Shown piece by piece: positions 13,324 through 22,824 of a stretch of 41,506 bases of DNA (its first letter is position 1; each line of letters starts with the position of its first letter). Both the position numbers and the translations under genes were made by a program. Origin of the DNA: a virus; the IMG/VR virus record IMGVR_UViG_3300036759_000134, positions 1-41,506 of that record. One strand, 5' to 3'. The notes beneath the pieces are model-generated. The model did no database searches. It was given only the letters and a program-made list of their open reading frames with translations, and was not told where the DNA came from.

Positions 13324-15624
13324 TCATTCTTTATTGCCATTAATCATTCCATCCCGAAAATCTTTGCTTAATACGAGGGATGCTTGAGGATATTTTTGAA
13401 TCTCACCCCATTGTTGTTTTAAAAAACTACTAACCATTCTTGTTAAACGATTGCCTAATATTTCTTTATCTCGTTCCTTTGTCTTTTTAGCTGCTTCAGC
13501 ATATTTAATTGCGGTATCAACAATTTTTTTATTTGAAGCAATCCAAGACAATCCCCATATCCCAATTGGTTCAATAGCTGCTGTAGGGGTAACACCATGC
13601 AAAGCGGTAGAGCCAGCAACCGTCGCAGCCGTATTTCCAAGAACCGTCAATAAATCCTTGATACCATTAATATCCCTTGCGGACAATGTTGTCTTACTTG
13701 GATTCCCAAACTCTTTTCCAGCCGTAACAAACCCTTGAGCTATATTGGAAAGTTTTTTCATCCCCGCATATTGGTCTCCTAACAATTCTTTCAATAAAGC
13801 TTGTTTCTCAGGAGATTTATTAAATAAATTACTAAGCTTTGAATATGTAATGGTTCCTGAACTATCCATAATATTAGAAACAAGTATTTGTTCAAGCTTG
13901 GCGCGTTTCAGGCTAGTAATAATTTCATTTGCCGCTTCTGAATTCCCCATAATCTTCTTTAGTTGCCGTATATTGGGAGCAGATTGCATAAATGTAAAAG
14001 CATCTTTTGGAACTTCACCTTTCAGGATAGCGTTAGCCATATCAGTTCTAACTCTTTCCGCTACATTTTCTCTAAAATATTTATTGGCGGCTCCACGCGC
14101 TTCTAAAAATTCTTTATTTGAAACAGTCCCAAGGTCTTTTTCAAGGGCACCAATAAAACCGTTTAGTAAATTTTTAAGGCCATCAATATTTCTTTGATAA
14201 TTTAAACTATCTTTAAGAGCCTGTATTTCTATATTAATATCCTTAGCAGGAATTTCTTTAATAGCATTACCTTTTCCCCAAGCATCTTTGATTTTCTTGA
14301 TAAGTTCAGGAGAATTTTCAAACTTACTCAAGTCAGGCAACCAACCCCATTCCTTTCCAACTCTAGAAATTTTCTTGGCAACAAAATCCATCTTTTCTGA
14401 TGGGGAAGCTGCTGAAAGCTCAGGCAAAATTTTATTGGCAAACTCAAAACCATTTATAGGTTTAGCCTTGTCAGTATCCTTAAGAAGAGAATTTCGTTTA
14501 TCATACAATCTATCCGATTCACTTTTTATGGCAGACTTTTCCGACTGCAAAAAATCCTTAGCATTAATTGAGGCAAGCTCACCGTCAAGCTGTGTAGGGT
14601 TAATTTGATCAATTTTATTTTTAACAGCATTAATCATATCCCTGTCAGCGTTCTCTATAACATTATTATATGCTTTAGTGACAAAAAGGGACTTCAAACC
14701 AGTATTGGCTAAAAACTTCTGAAACTTTCCACCAAGAGCAACTTCAAAAGGAAGGTCAATCCCCGCTTCCCGTGCTGCTGCGTTTACCTCAAGGTTTGGG
14801 TTTGCGCCTAATGATAAGGCTTTAGCGGCACCTTTTTGAAAAGCATTAACTTTTTCAGATGAAGCAGCTTTAGTGGCAGTTCTGTCAGCCTTATTGAGAA
14901 GCCTTTCAAGGATATTTTCCGTACCACCAACAATCTTTTGCTTGGCAGCGGAAAGGCCTTTATCTCCGGCAGCCATGCCAGTAAGGGTCGTTAAGAAATC
15001 TTCCACGACCCTTCCGGTAGTACCTTCATCAGTTAACCTGTAACCTTTAGTCCCCTCAAGGGCTGCCGCACCAGAACCAGCAATACCAAGATGCTTTCCA
15101 ATAGCTCCCAATACTTGACCGGTAGTTTTTGCTCCCTTAACAACATTGGAAACCGGAAAAGAAAACTCTCCTGCGGCATTTAAAATCTTCCCTGTTGTGT
15201 CTTTAGGCGTTATGTCTTTTCCAGCAGCCTCATTGAAGGCTTCTGAAACGTTTCCTGTGAGATCGGATTTTCTATAGAAATCACGTGCCCTATAAGCACT
15301 CTGCGCGGCATCATTGAGAAATTCTTCTGCGTTGGAAGAAATAGCGGAAGCACCTTTTGAGGCAAGCTCGGCTGCGCCTCCAACTGCGTTAAGAACAGGC
15401 GCAGCAACATAATTGTTAACAAGATCAGCGCCAACGGCAGGAATAGTAGCAAGACCTCTACCAAACTGTAATGCTCTGTCACCATAACTTAGCTCTTCAG
15501 GATTGTTGAATTGAGTATTTTGATTTTGTATAACAGGAATCCCCAATTCTTGCAAAGGAATTGCTTTACGCCTTGCAGGTGTAGATATTGTTGGAATTCC
15601 TAATTCACTAAGTGGTGTAGCCAT
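13324..15624 (-). CDS. Large internal virion (ejection) protein
   Basis: This encodes 766 residues from the ATG at 15624, 4 bases after the previous stop; an upstream in-frame ATG at 15645 is possible. The protein is long, helical and Ala-rich, with repeated 'ELGIP' segments at the N-terminus, a Gly/Ala-rich hydrophobic part (about residues 60-200) and long amphipathic helices afterwards. It is the last and largest of three consecutive proteins after the tail genes, matching podovirus ejection proteins (T7 gp14-16, P22 gp7/16/20) that form a channel through the periplasm. No peptidase or transglycosylase motif is seen. Confidence 0.65.
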   Translation of the reverse strand: MATPLSELGIPTISTPARRKAIPLQELGIPVIQNQNTQFNNPEELSYGDRALQFGRGLATIPAVGADLVNNYVAAPVLNAVGGAAELASKGASAISSNAEEFLNDAAQSAYRARDFYRKSDLTGNVSEAFNEAAGKDITPKDTTGKILNAAGEFSFPVSNVVKGAKTTGQVLGAIGKHLGIAGSGAAALEGTKGYRLTDEGTTGRVVEDFLTTLTGMAAGDKGLSAAKQKIVGGTENILERLLNKADRTATKAASSEKVNAFQKGAAKALSLGANPNLEVNAAAREAGIDLPFEVALGGKFQKFLANTGLKSLFVTKAYNNVIENADRDMINAVKNKIDQINPTQLDGELASINAKDFLQSEKSAIKSESDRLYDKRNSLLKDTDKAKPINGFEFANKILPELSAASPSEKMDFVAKKISRVGKEWGWLPDLSKFENSPELIKKIKDAWGKGNAIKEIPAKDINIEIQALKDSLNYQRNIDGLKNLLNGFIGALEKDLGTVSNKEFLEARGAANKYFRENVAERVRTDMANAILKGEVPKDAFTFMQSAPNIRQLKKIMGNSEAANEIITSLKRAKLEQILVSNIMDSSGTITYSKLSNLFNKSPEKQALLKELLGDQYAGMKKLSNIAQGFVTAGKEFGNPSKTTLSARDINGIKDLLTVLGNTAATVAGSTALHGVTPTAAIEPIGIWGLSWIASNKKIVDTAIKYAEAAKKTKERDKEILGNRLTRMVSSFLKQQWGEIQKYPQASLVLSKDFRDGMINGNKE

Positions 15625-15626
15625 TG

Positions 15627-17105
15627 TTAAGAAGTTCTTTCCCATCCACCCGCTATTGCAGCATCCAAAAACGATTCATCTATTTGTTGAGATTGGCCTG
15701 TTTCTGGGTCAACAACAGTAACAACATTACCAGATAGCTCTTTATTCCCTACAGCTTGCTTATTGCCCATAACATCCGCAGTGCTTCTTTGATAATCTTG
15801 AGACAAAGGTTTTCCTTCTTGTTGTTCAAACAATTCCAACCTTCTTTGATTGTTCTCAAGGTCTAGCCTCTTTTCTTCAACCATTTCTCCAAGAGCTTGA
15901 GAAAACCCTTCTGCATTCATATCTAAGTTAGGAACAGCTTTAGACCCTATTTTTTCAATAAACATATTTGGCCTTGAAAACCCATTAGCTACATCCAATG
16001 TCATTTTATTAATATCTTTTATCAGAACAGTAAGAGCTTTAACTTTTTCAGGATTCAATTTATTTTGTGCTGCTTTAAGCATATTACTGGTAAAACCAGG
16101 TTCTTTACTCTCTCTCCATACAGCATCTATAGCAGATTGAAATATATCTGGGTGTTCTTTAACTATTTTATCTATTTTAGGAGCACGAGCTAAAAACTCC
16201 CGCGAAGCATCTATTTTCTTACCTAATGTTTCATTTAATTTAATGTCTGATTTTATGGCGTTCTGGTCATTTCTTCTGGCAGTTTCATCAATACGATCTC
16301 GTTGAATTTTATATTTTACGGGAGCATTTTCACGCTCAATATCTACCCGATTTTCCAGAACTTCTACTTGCCGCTCTTTCATCTCATTATCAAACGCTTT
16401 TTGCGCCCGTTCTTCCTGCAATTTCATTTGATACTCAGGCATTTTCATAGCAAGCTTTTGCTGTAATACTTCATCCCCAGCAAACAGATCACGTACATCA
16501 ATAACTTGAGCGCCATCTTTTGAGCTAACTGTCATAATGAAAGGGTCTGCTCCATCAATCGTATCAAGTTTATAACTATCGCCTGTTGTACGGTTCCATC
16601 CATCAAGAATACTTTGCGCCATTAATCTCTGGCTTTGCGGATCAAGCTTGTCAACGTTTTCAGCATAAGCAAGAACCTGTGGCATGTACTTCTGTTGCGC
16701 AAAGTCACGCTTTTGGTGCCATTCTTTCATTTCCATAGCCTGAGCGTTAACCTTGCGAAGATAGTCCATGACCCGATCATACTTAGAAAGGGCTTCCTGT
16801 TTTTTTTCTGTACTCTTGGTCTTTGCTCCGTAAGTAGCGCCTTCCATAAGACCAGTAAACAACGCCGCAGCTCCTTCTGGCTTGTCACCAGCTATTTTGC
16901 TTAAATTCGTGAATAATTCAGCGTCGTCATCATGCTCATTACGAATATTTATTGCATTGTTTAAATCCTGCTGTGCAATATTCACACCCGTATTTAAAGG
17001 ATCGCCCAATGAGTTATTTCTAGGGGAAACTTTTATGCGAGCGGATAACGCATCGTCAAACCTGTTTCTTTTAATTCCTTTATTTCCCAACATGTTTTTA
17101 GCCAT
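15627..17105 (-). CDS. Internal virion protein with long coiled coil
   Basis: This encodes 492 residues. It is highly charged and helical. Residues about 220-330 are a continuous coiled coil ('QEERAQKAFDNEMKERQVEVL'). The C-terminus is Gln/Ser-rich and polar. Position between two other ejection-type proteins, and lack of membrane segments, suggest a T7 gp15-like structural injection protein. Confidence 0.6.
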   Translation of the reverse strand: MAKNMLGNKGIKRNRFDDALSARIKVSPRNNSLGDPLNTGVNIAQQDLNNAINIRNEHDDDAELFTNLSKIAGDKPEGAAALFTGLMEGATYGAKTKSTEKKQEALSKYDRVMDYLRKVNAQAMEMKEWHQKRDFAQQKYMPQVLAYAENVDKLDPQSQRLMAQSILDGWNRTTGDSYKLDTIDGADPFIMTVSSKDGAQVIDVRDLFAGDEVLQQKLAMKMPEYQMKLQEERAQKAFDNEMKERQVEVLENRVDIERENAPVKYKIQRDRIDETARRNDQNAIKSDIKLNETLGKKIDASREFLARAPKIDKIVKEHPDIFQSAIDAVWRESKEPGFTSNMLKAAQNKLNPEKVKALTVLIKDINKMTLDVANGFSRPNMFIEKIGSKAVPNLDMNAEGFSQALGEMVEEKRLDLENNQRRLELFEQQEGKPLSQDYQRSTADVMGNKQAVGNKELSGNVVTVVDPETGQSQQIDESFLDAAIAGGWERTS

Positions 17106-17116
17106 TTAACTAACCT

Positions 17117-18133
17117 TTAAAATATTCTTTTTCCAATGCGTCCAGCCATAGAATTTGGTGAAGCCGTCAACATAGCACCTCCAAAATTCCCTAATCCTCT
17201 TATTGCTAAATCCGTAAAGCTTGGTGGTCTCGCATTATATGCGGCAAGTTGCCTATCATAAGCGGCATTTCTTGCATTTACATCAGCTGTATAACGATTC
17301 AAAGAATCAGTGCTTTGCATTCGGAAAGTATCATTAGCAAGCTGGTCAACATTTGAGCTTAGAGATTTGTTCAAATCGTTCCCTATAATCCCCGATCCAA
17401 TATTAAGCATATTCATATTTTCTTGAATTGCTCTTTGCCTTTTTCTTTCAATATCCTCAACTTGCTCTCTTCTAAGTTGATATTCTGTATTAGCAGCCGC
17501 GAGCCGCGCATTACGGCCTGTTTCGTTCAATCCATAAGCCTGAGCATTCCTTTGCAAACGTGTATTTGCCAGATTTTCGCCGTACTCCTGCGCCCTGATA
17601 TCAGATTCTTGCCGGTATAAGTTTTCATTCCTTTGCGCAAAAGCCCTGGCTTCCTGTCCAGCATAACTATTTGATAATCCCTTGCGGCCTAAATTCTCTT
17701 CCATAGCCCTGTTTTGCCTCATGAACATGTCATCATCACGGGCGGTTTGCATGTCCCTGAACGCTTGAACATCTTGGCGAAGGTTCCCAAGGTTGGCTAC
17801 TTGTTCCAAGTCAGCTAACCTTTCATCATTTATATCTGAAAATATGTCAATTATAGGCTGAAAGCTGACAACACTTTCAAGATCGAATTGAGAGAGATCA
17901 ATAATATTTTTTATTGTATTATCAACCATTTGACCAGCTATTTGAATTCTTCTCTCTTCTTCCGGCGTTCCTGGCAAACGTTTTTTAACACGTCTTTTTT
18001 TTCCGTCTGGGCCAGTAACAGTAATCATTTGGACATTACTGATCTCGTCAAAAAAATCCATAATTTCCGGTGGGGGGGGAGGGGCTACATATTGAGGGGG
18101 GGGAGGAGAACTTTTGCTTCTTAAAAATCCCAT
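17117..18133 (-). CDS. Internal virion protein, Pro-rich start and Asn/Arg-rich middle
   Basis: This encodes 338 residues. The N-terminus has a polyproline tract (SSPPPPQYVAPPPPPEIMDF). The middle is Asn/Ala/Arg-rich and helical ('RAFAQRNENLYRQESDIRA'), typical of gp14-like podovirus injection proteins. The C-terminal 60 residues are Gly/Ala-rich and may insert in membrane. It is the first of three ejection-type genes. Confidence 0.6.
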   Translation of the reverse strand: MGFLRSKSSPPPPQYVAPPPPPEIMDFFDEISNVQMITVTGPDGKKRRVKKRLPGTPEEERRIQIAGQMVDNTIKNIIDLSQFDLESVVSFQPIIDIFSDINDERLADLEQVANLGNLRQDVQAFRDMQTARDDDMFMRQNRAMEENLGRKGLSNSYAGQEARAFAQRNENLYRQESDIRAQEYGENLANTRLQRNAQAYGLNETGRNARLAAANTEYQLRREQVEDIERKRQRAIQENMNMLNIGSGIIGNDLNKSLSSNVDQLANDTFRMQSTDSLNRYTADVNARNAAYDRQLAAYNARPPSFTDLAIRGLGNFGGAMLTASPNSMAGRIGKRIF

Positions 18134-18135
18134 AG

Positions 18136-18501
18136 CTAATCCTCCAAGTATTTAACGTAATATCTATTGCCAAACATATTGCATACATAATTTATATCAA
18201 ATTTTTTCATGTAATCTAAGAAATTAATAACAATTTTATTGTCAGAATAAAGAAACATTCTCTTATAACCAAGTTGGTAAGGCAACTTAAATGAATTTAT
18301 TATTATATTTTTTGTCAGTTTATACTTTTCATACATGAAAATTGCATAATTGCATGATAGGCTGTCGAGAAAAGGTGAAATGCTTATAAACCCAATTGGT
18401 TGTTCACCTTTGATAATCTCAAAATAAGTATCATCCCTATGATAGAAAGATGGGAAATGTTTCCTTATTTCATACTTATTAATTCCTTCAAATGTAATCA
18501 T
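18136..18501 (-). CDS. T7 gp13-like / GNAT-fold virion assembly protein
   Basis: This encodes 121 residues. The central 'YFEIIKGEQPIGFISISPF' strand pair and the later 'GYKRMFLYSDNKIVINFL' resemble the degenerate GNAT fold of T7 gp13-type proteins, which precede the ejection proteins and are needed for their assembly. Position (just before the 338-residue ejection protein) fits that role. The start overlaps the preceding gene by 4 bases. Acetyltransferase activity is not implied. Confidence 0.5.
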   Translation of the reverse strand: MITFEGINKYEIRKHFPSFYHRDDTYFEIIKGEQPIGFISISPFLDSLSCNYAIFMYEKYKLTKNIIINSFKLPYQLGYKRMFLYSDNKIVINFLDYMKKFDINYVCNMFGNRYYVKYLED

Positions 18502-19550
18502 TGCGTTCCAAGCCCAGATACATTTAATGAAAGGGCATCCTGCAACGTACCAGATGCACTATAAGTATGGAAAGAAAACGAATTAGTCAACTTAGAGGTT
18601 AAATTAACTATAGAAAGTGGAAAACCTGTACTAGAAAGAGTAATATTAACACAATAATTAATTGTCGAAAATGGAACTATATAATTAACAGTGTATTGTC
18701 CAACGCTATTTCTAGTTACAGAAACCACATTATAACCAACAAGAGGCGGATTTGTTCCAATAAGGGTTCCATCAAATACACACCAAAATTTGACCGCACT
18801 TGGATGATGTTGCTGGACTGAAGGATTAGTATAAACTGTCGTAGAATTTGCCGCTATTTGATCAGCTTTTACAGCGGCAACCGTTAGGACACCAGGGGCT
18901 ATTTTACCCAATGTAACAGATTGGTCTATTAATTCACCAGTGCCAACAGATAAAAGCCCTTGCTGGGCTTGAGTTATGCTCTTATTAACTATTTTACTCC
19001 CAGGTAACGTATTGTCAGGTATATTCAATTTTGCATAAGTAATTGAGCCATCAGCGATATTCAATTTTTCATAAGTTATAGAACCATCAGGAACATTGAT
19101 CACTGCATAAGGAATATCCCCTGCTTGAAAATCCATCTTCGAATAAGGAATGCTGGCATTAGGTATTTTATCAGGCGTAACGACGCCATTATCTAATTGA
19201 TTTGTCCCAATTGATAAGGGGGTTATTTTAGCCCCGGAGATTGCGCCATCGTCTATGTTGGCGTTTGTTACGTTCACAAACGAAAGGGTTGGGGTTTCAG
19301 CTCCATCAGTTGTTAAAAACTTTCCAGCATTTAAAGGGTTGTCACTGCCCGTTATTATTCCAGCTTCAACAGCTTCAATTTTTTGGTCAAGCTCATTGTC
19401 CCTATCTACACAACTATTAAACTCACCATCTAATTGCTCATCGGTAATTGGTTTTTTAAGGACCCTGGTAATAATATTAAACCTGTTATCATTAGGCAGC
19501 GGCTCATTATCATAAGGTATAGGGGGCCTTTTAAAATTACTTAATGGCAT
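18498..19550 (-). CDS. Tail fibre-like protein with beta-repeats
   Basis: This encodes 350 residues. The N-terminal ~90 residues are a structural lead-in. Residues about 95-215 consist of short repeats such as 'PDGSITYEKLNIADGSITYA' and 'IPDNTLPGSKI', which usually form a trimeric beta-structured shaft. The C-terminal 100 residues ('VKFWCVFDGTLIG', 'VGQYTVNYIVPFSTINYCV') match a common C-terminal tail fibre domain. It lies directly after the nozzle gene and may be a side fibre attached to it. It does not resemble the two longer fibres, so the phage may carry two receptor-binding systems. Confidence 0.65.
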   Translation of the reverse strand: MPLSNFKRPPIPYDNEPLPNDNRFNIITRVLKKPITDEQLDGEFNSCVDRDNELDQKIEAVEAGIITGSDNPLNAGKFLTTDGAETPTLSFVNVTNANIDDGAISGAKITPLSIGTNQLDNGVVTPDKIPNASIPYSKMDFQAGDIPYAVINVPDGSITYEKLNIADGSITYAKLNIPDNTLPGSKIVNKSITQAQQGLLSVGTGELIDQSVTLGKIAPGVLTVAAVKADQIAANSTTVYTNPSVQQHHPSAVKFWCVFDGTLIGTNPPLVGYNVVSVTRNSVGQYTVNYIVPFSTINYCVNITLSSTGFPLSIVNLTSKLTNSFSFHTYSASGTLQDALSLNVSGLGTQ

Positions 19551-19558
19551 GAAACGTG

Positions 19559-21673
19559 TTACCTTTCAGAAATCCCAAACAAACGGAGTTGCTTAAATGA
19601 TATCGGGCCATCAACCGCTTGGCCGATAATGCTTACAAAAAAGTTCAATCCTATAAAATGAAGCCTGTCTTTATGAAACGCATAAGGCGTATCAAGAGAA
19701 AGGCCTTTTATATTATCCGTTGATAAATTTACGGAACCTAAAACATCCCCTTTAAAGTCAAATGTATAAGTATTTTGTAATGAAAAAGTTTTACTTAAAT
19801 CACCACTAATATATATGTTAACATAATTTCTTTTATCAGAAAATACGCTAGATGAATAATCGAACTGTATTTCATACCTTTTATTGCACCATCTTTTTTT
19901 ATTATTAACAGGCCAGGTAATTGCAAAATCTATAGGGTCATTTCCGTCATTATCGCCATAAATAATTTCTGAATTAACTCCGTCGGCATATTGGAAGATT
20001 TTTCCATCAATAAACAGGAAAAGGGATGACCCAGAGTCACTTACAAAATCAAATGCTTTGGTAAAATGACCTGAAAAAACACTCCATCCATAAAGTTGGG
20101 TTTCATATTTGGAGACAAGGACATCGTTAAAACCAATCTTGAACCCGGCAAAAGTCCCAGAACTATATTTAAACGACCGGCATGCGCGATAGGCTAAGTT
20201 TGATGCTGAAATATCCTTGAGGTGCTGACGAATTAACGGGTCGATTGCATTAAAAGATGTAGCCGCCATCTGCTTGGCAATATTAAGGGTGCTAAATGAT
20301 ACGTTACCTGTAGGGCTAATGAATGATATATCGTTTGGCAATTCAATAAGCAGATCGCCGTGGGCTATCCCTTCAGGAAGCGTCGCCACATGGAAAAGTG
20401 AAGTAGGCAATTGCGAAGTTGTCGGGTCATCTCCTTGCCATACCTGGGATTTATGCCGTCCCATAAAAACCATGTTACTTCCGTAAACGGCTATAGCTTC
20501 AAGGTTGTCAGATGTTCCATGTTTCCCAGAAATATCCGTGCTTGGAACTGTTTTCGTAACTTCGGAGATAAACCTAAAACCATTTATATCGGTGCTTTTT
20601 GTATAAGTCGCATAAAAGCGCAATGCGTCAAATGGAATACGGTACTCAATTCCAGCGGCTCCAGGCCCAAGCGCAAATAGCCTATCCTTCGCGGCTTTCA
20701 AGAAACTAAAGGGAGGAGGGGAATCTTGGTAAAACAATTCTACCCTTGCCTGTGCGCCAAACTCCGGTAAGTTTTCTTGTGTCGTAATAGTTATAACATT
20801 TCCAACAATTCCAATATTTGAAACCGTTAATGTAGAAGTTACCCCATCAACTTTAATATTTATTAAATTCCCATTAAAGTACTTACCTATAATAAATTGA
20901 TTATTTGAAATAAAAGAGAAATGTGTATTATCAATTCTGTTAAATGTATTTGCAAATTCTTTAACGAATTCCGTATATACTTTTAGTGTAGTTCCGTCCC
21001 ACGTCATTATTTTATCAACGCCATTACAAATAAAATATATGGAATCGATAAATTCACCTCGGGGAATACAGGCAACAGCTAAATCTTCTATCCGCTGCCC
21101 GTCAACCAGGGTGCCCGTAGCAATATCGTAAACATCAAGGACGCCAGACGCATAAGACAAGGAAACAATGGGATAACCCTCTGCGGGAACGGGGCCTGGA
21201 AATGAATTGCCCTCAACCTCTATCTCAATGCCGTCTTCAACTTCAGTGACATTTTGGATAAAATAATAAGATGGGGGGTAAGCGATACCGTCAAAGTCAT
21301 ATTGTAACAGTAAATAGGAATCTTTAACAAAAACATCCGTATTTCCACCTTCTATTGTTATCTTATTTACATCTGAAATTATTTTGCTTGTTGCGCCAAC
21401 ATATGTTTTAAACTGCTGCCCATACCTTATAATTTGCCTATTGCCATTTGTGTTTTGGAATGGAAATGCCCTGATAATTCTATAAGTCAGGTCTTCGTCT
21501 TCAAAAATCAGCTTATCACCATACCTGACCGTACCTTTTCCTAAGGGGGTAGGAAGGATATTAAGCAGATAGTAGGAAAATTTGGTTGGCAATATCTGTT
21601 CAGAAATATTCTGGTTCATCCCCGCTATAGGAGGGATAAGAAGAATCTTGTCGTAATCAGCTTCTTTAAACAT
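19559..21673 (-). CDS. T7 gp12-like tail nozzle protein
   Basis: This encodes 704 residues. It is beta-rich throughout, without membrane or catalytic motifs. The N-terminus ('IPPIAGMNQNISEQILPTKF') and the propeller-like alternation ('IYFICNGVDKIMTWDG', 'GSNMVFMGRHKSQVWQG') fit the podovirus nozzle / P22 gp10-type stabilisation proteins that close the tail tube. It follows the adaptor gene, as in T7 (gp11-gp12). Confidence 0.7.
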   Translation of the reverse strand: MFKEADYDKILLIPPIAGMNQNISEQILPTKFSYYLLNILPTPLGKGTVRYGDKLIFEDEDLTYRIIRAFPFQNTNGNRQIIRYGQQFKTYVGATSKIISDVNKITIEGGNTDVFVKDSYLLLQYDFDGIAYPPSYYFIQNVTEVEDGIEIEVEGNSFPGPVPAEGYPIVSLSYASGVLDVYDIATGTLVDGQRIEDLAVACIPRGEFIDSIYFICNGVDKIMTWDGTTLKVYTEFVKEFANTFNRIDNTHFSFISNNQFIIGKYFNGNLINIKVDGVTSTLTVSNIGIVGNVITITTQENLPEFGAQARVELFYQDSPPPFSFLKAAKDRLFALGPGAAGIEYRIPFDALRFYATYTKSTDINGFRFISEVTKTVPSTDISGKHGTSDNLEAIAVYGSNMVFMGRHKSQVWQGDDPTTSQLPTSLFHVATLPEGIAHGDLLIELPNDISFISPTGNVSFSTLNIAKQMAATSFNAIDPLIRQHLKDISASNLAYRACRSFKYSSGTFAGFKIGFNDVLVSKYETQLYGWSVFSGHFTKAFDFVSDSGSSLFLFIDGKIFQYADGVNSEIIYGDNDGNDPIDFAITWPVNNKKRWCNKRYEIQFDYSSSVFSDKRNYVNIYISGDLSKTFSLQNTYTFDFKGDVLGSVNLSTDNIKGLSLDTPYAFHKDRLHFIGLNFFVSIIGQAVDGPISFKQLRLFGISER

Positions 21674-21676
21674 TTA

Positions 21677-22318
21677 TCAAACATTACTAAAGGTGGATAC
21701 AATGTCACCCGTTTTATGAAACAGATAACCGTAAAGGTCTTGTTTCCCTTTCTCCCACTTTGCTAATTGGTTAGTAACTTTTTCAGGATTTTTAAATCCG
21801 CCTTCATCCTGGAAAAGGTAATATAAAGCCCCTTCACGCAATACATAATGGAATGAAGGAGGATAGGGAATATCATCTTCAGGCGTATTTTCAGCCAAAT
21901 CAGTATTTTCCGGCGTATACCAGATATCCAAATCATAAGTTATATCTTTCATGATAGGATAAATGCTTAACTTTTTAAGCCGGAATGTAAAAATACAAGG
22001 CGAACCAGGACTGATGCTTTGTTTCGTATAATCTACGAATTCCATTCGTCTTTTTTGCGTTAAAGGTTTTATGTACCCATCAACGTAAACTGTATTAACA
22101 GATAATGGCCTATTAGAAAGGTCAACATCGCCTATGTTAGCGGTTGTTGTTTTTTCTTCACTAATCAGTAAATCTTCATTTAAGGCAGCCGTATAATTGT
22201 AAAGCTCATAATGCGCTTGGTTGATATATTGCAAATATATAGCTTTATCGCTATCGGTCAGGACATCAGTCCCAACGCCAATCAAACCCATAAAATCAAG
22301 GATATCGGATATTTTCAT
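21677..22318 (-). CDS. T7 gp11-like head-tail adaptor
   Basis: This encodes 213 residues from the ATG at 22318. The N-terminal helix ('MKISDILDFMGLIGVGTD') and the C-terminal helical part ('YPPSFHYVLREGALYYLFQ') fit podovirus adaptor proteins that form the ring under the portal and hold the nozzle. The start is uncertain: an ATG at 22363 would add 15 residues, but it lies inside a strong hairpin, so 22318 is preferred although no good ribosome-binding site is visible there. Confidence 0.6.
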   Translation of the reverse strand: MKISDILDFMGLIGVGTDVLTDSDKAIYLQYINQAHYELYNYTAALNEDLLISEEKTTTANIGDVDLSNRPLSVNTVYVDGYIKPLTQKRRMEFVDYTKQSISPGSPCIFTFRLKKLSIYPIMKDITYDLDIWYTPENTDLAENTPEDDIPYPPSFHYVLREGALYYLFQDEGGFKNPEKVTNQLAKWEKGKQDLYGYLFHKTGDIVSTFSNV

Positions 22319-22330
22319 GCAATTAAAAGA

Positions 22331-22359
22331 AAGGGTACGTACAATATGTACGTACCCTT
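22331..22359 (-). terminator. Hairpin after the capsid genes
   Basis: AAGGGTACGTAC (22331-22342) and GTACGTACCCTT (22348-22359) are perfect 12-bp arms with a 5-base loop. Read leftward the stem is followed by TCTTTT. It lies between the 144-residue virion gene and the adaptor and is a probable partial terminator, comparable in place to T-phi of T7 after gene 10. Confidence 0.65.
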
Positions 22360-22371
22360 CCATTTCCCATG

Positions 22372-22806
22372 TTAATAATTGCCCAGAATTAATTCGACCT
22401 CGAAAAAATCACCAGCAACAAGAAAGGTAGTGGCGTCACTCCCCGCATCATGCAAATACAAGGAATAACCATCAGCAGAAATACGCCATCCATATTTAAA
22501 GAAATGGGCGGCTGTTGCTAATTGAAAATAGTTAAAGTTCTGGTTTGTAGCCGCTGCCGTACGAAACATTTGAAACACTTTAACCTTTTTTATCTTAGCT
22601 CCCTTAACCGTACAAACCAAACAACCACCGGTCGGGTCTGTAGCATCCCTTGTTTTTCCGGCTTCTGTACCGACATCAATGGCGGCTAACACCCTTGTAA
22701 AGGATTTTAAGCTTCCGTCTTTACCTTCAATAACCAATCCGGTTGTTGGTGTTAAAACGGCTCCTGTTGCATTGATTACATCTGCATATCTAATAACGCT
22801 TGTCAT
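22372..22806 (-). CDS. Probable capsid accessory (decoration-type) protein
   Basis: This encodes 144 residues. It is beta-rich and hydrophilic, and starts 19 bases after the capsid stop with AAAGGAT. Landmarks include 'GLVIEGKDGSLKSFTRV' and 'FFKYGWRISADGYSLYLHDA'. Small beta proteins right after the major capsid gene are commonly decoration or head-completion proteins. No specific family is recognised. It shares a transcript with the capsid gene and is bracketed with it by two hairpins. Confidence 0.5.
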   Translation of the reverse strand: MTSVIRYADVINATGAVLTPTTGLVIEGKDGSLKSFTRVLAAIDVGTEAGKTRDATDPTGGCLVCTVKGAKIKKVKVFQMFRTAAATNQNFNYFQLATAAHFFKYGWRISADGYSLYLHDAGSDATTFLVAGDFFEVELILGNY

Positions 22807-22824
22807 AATTTAAATCCTTTCTTG

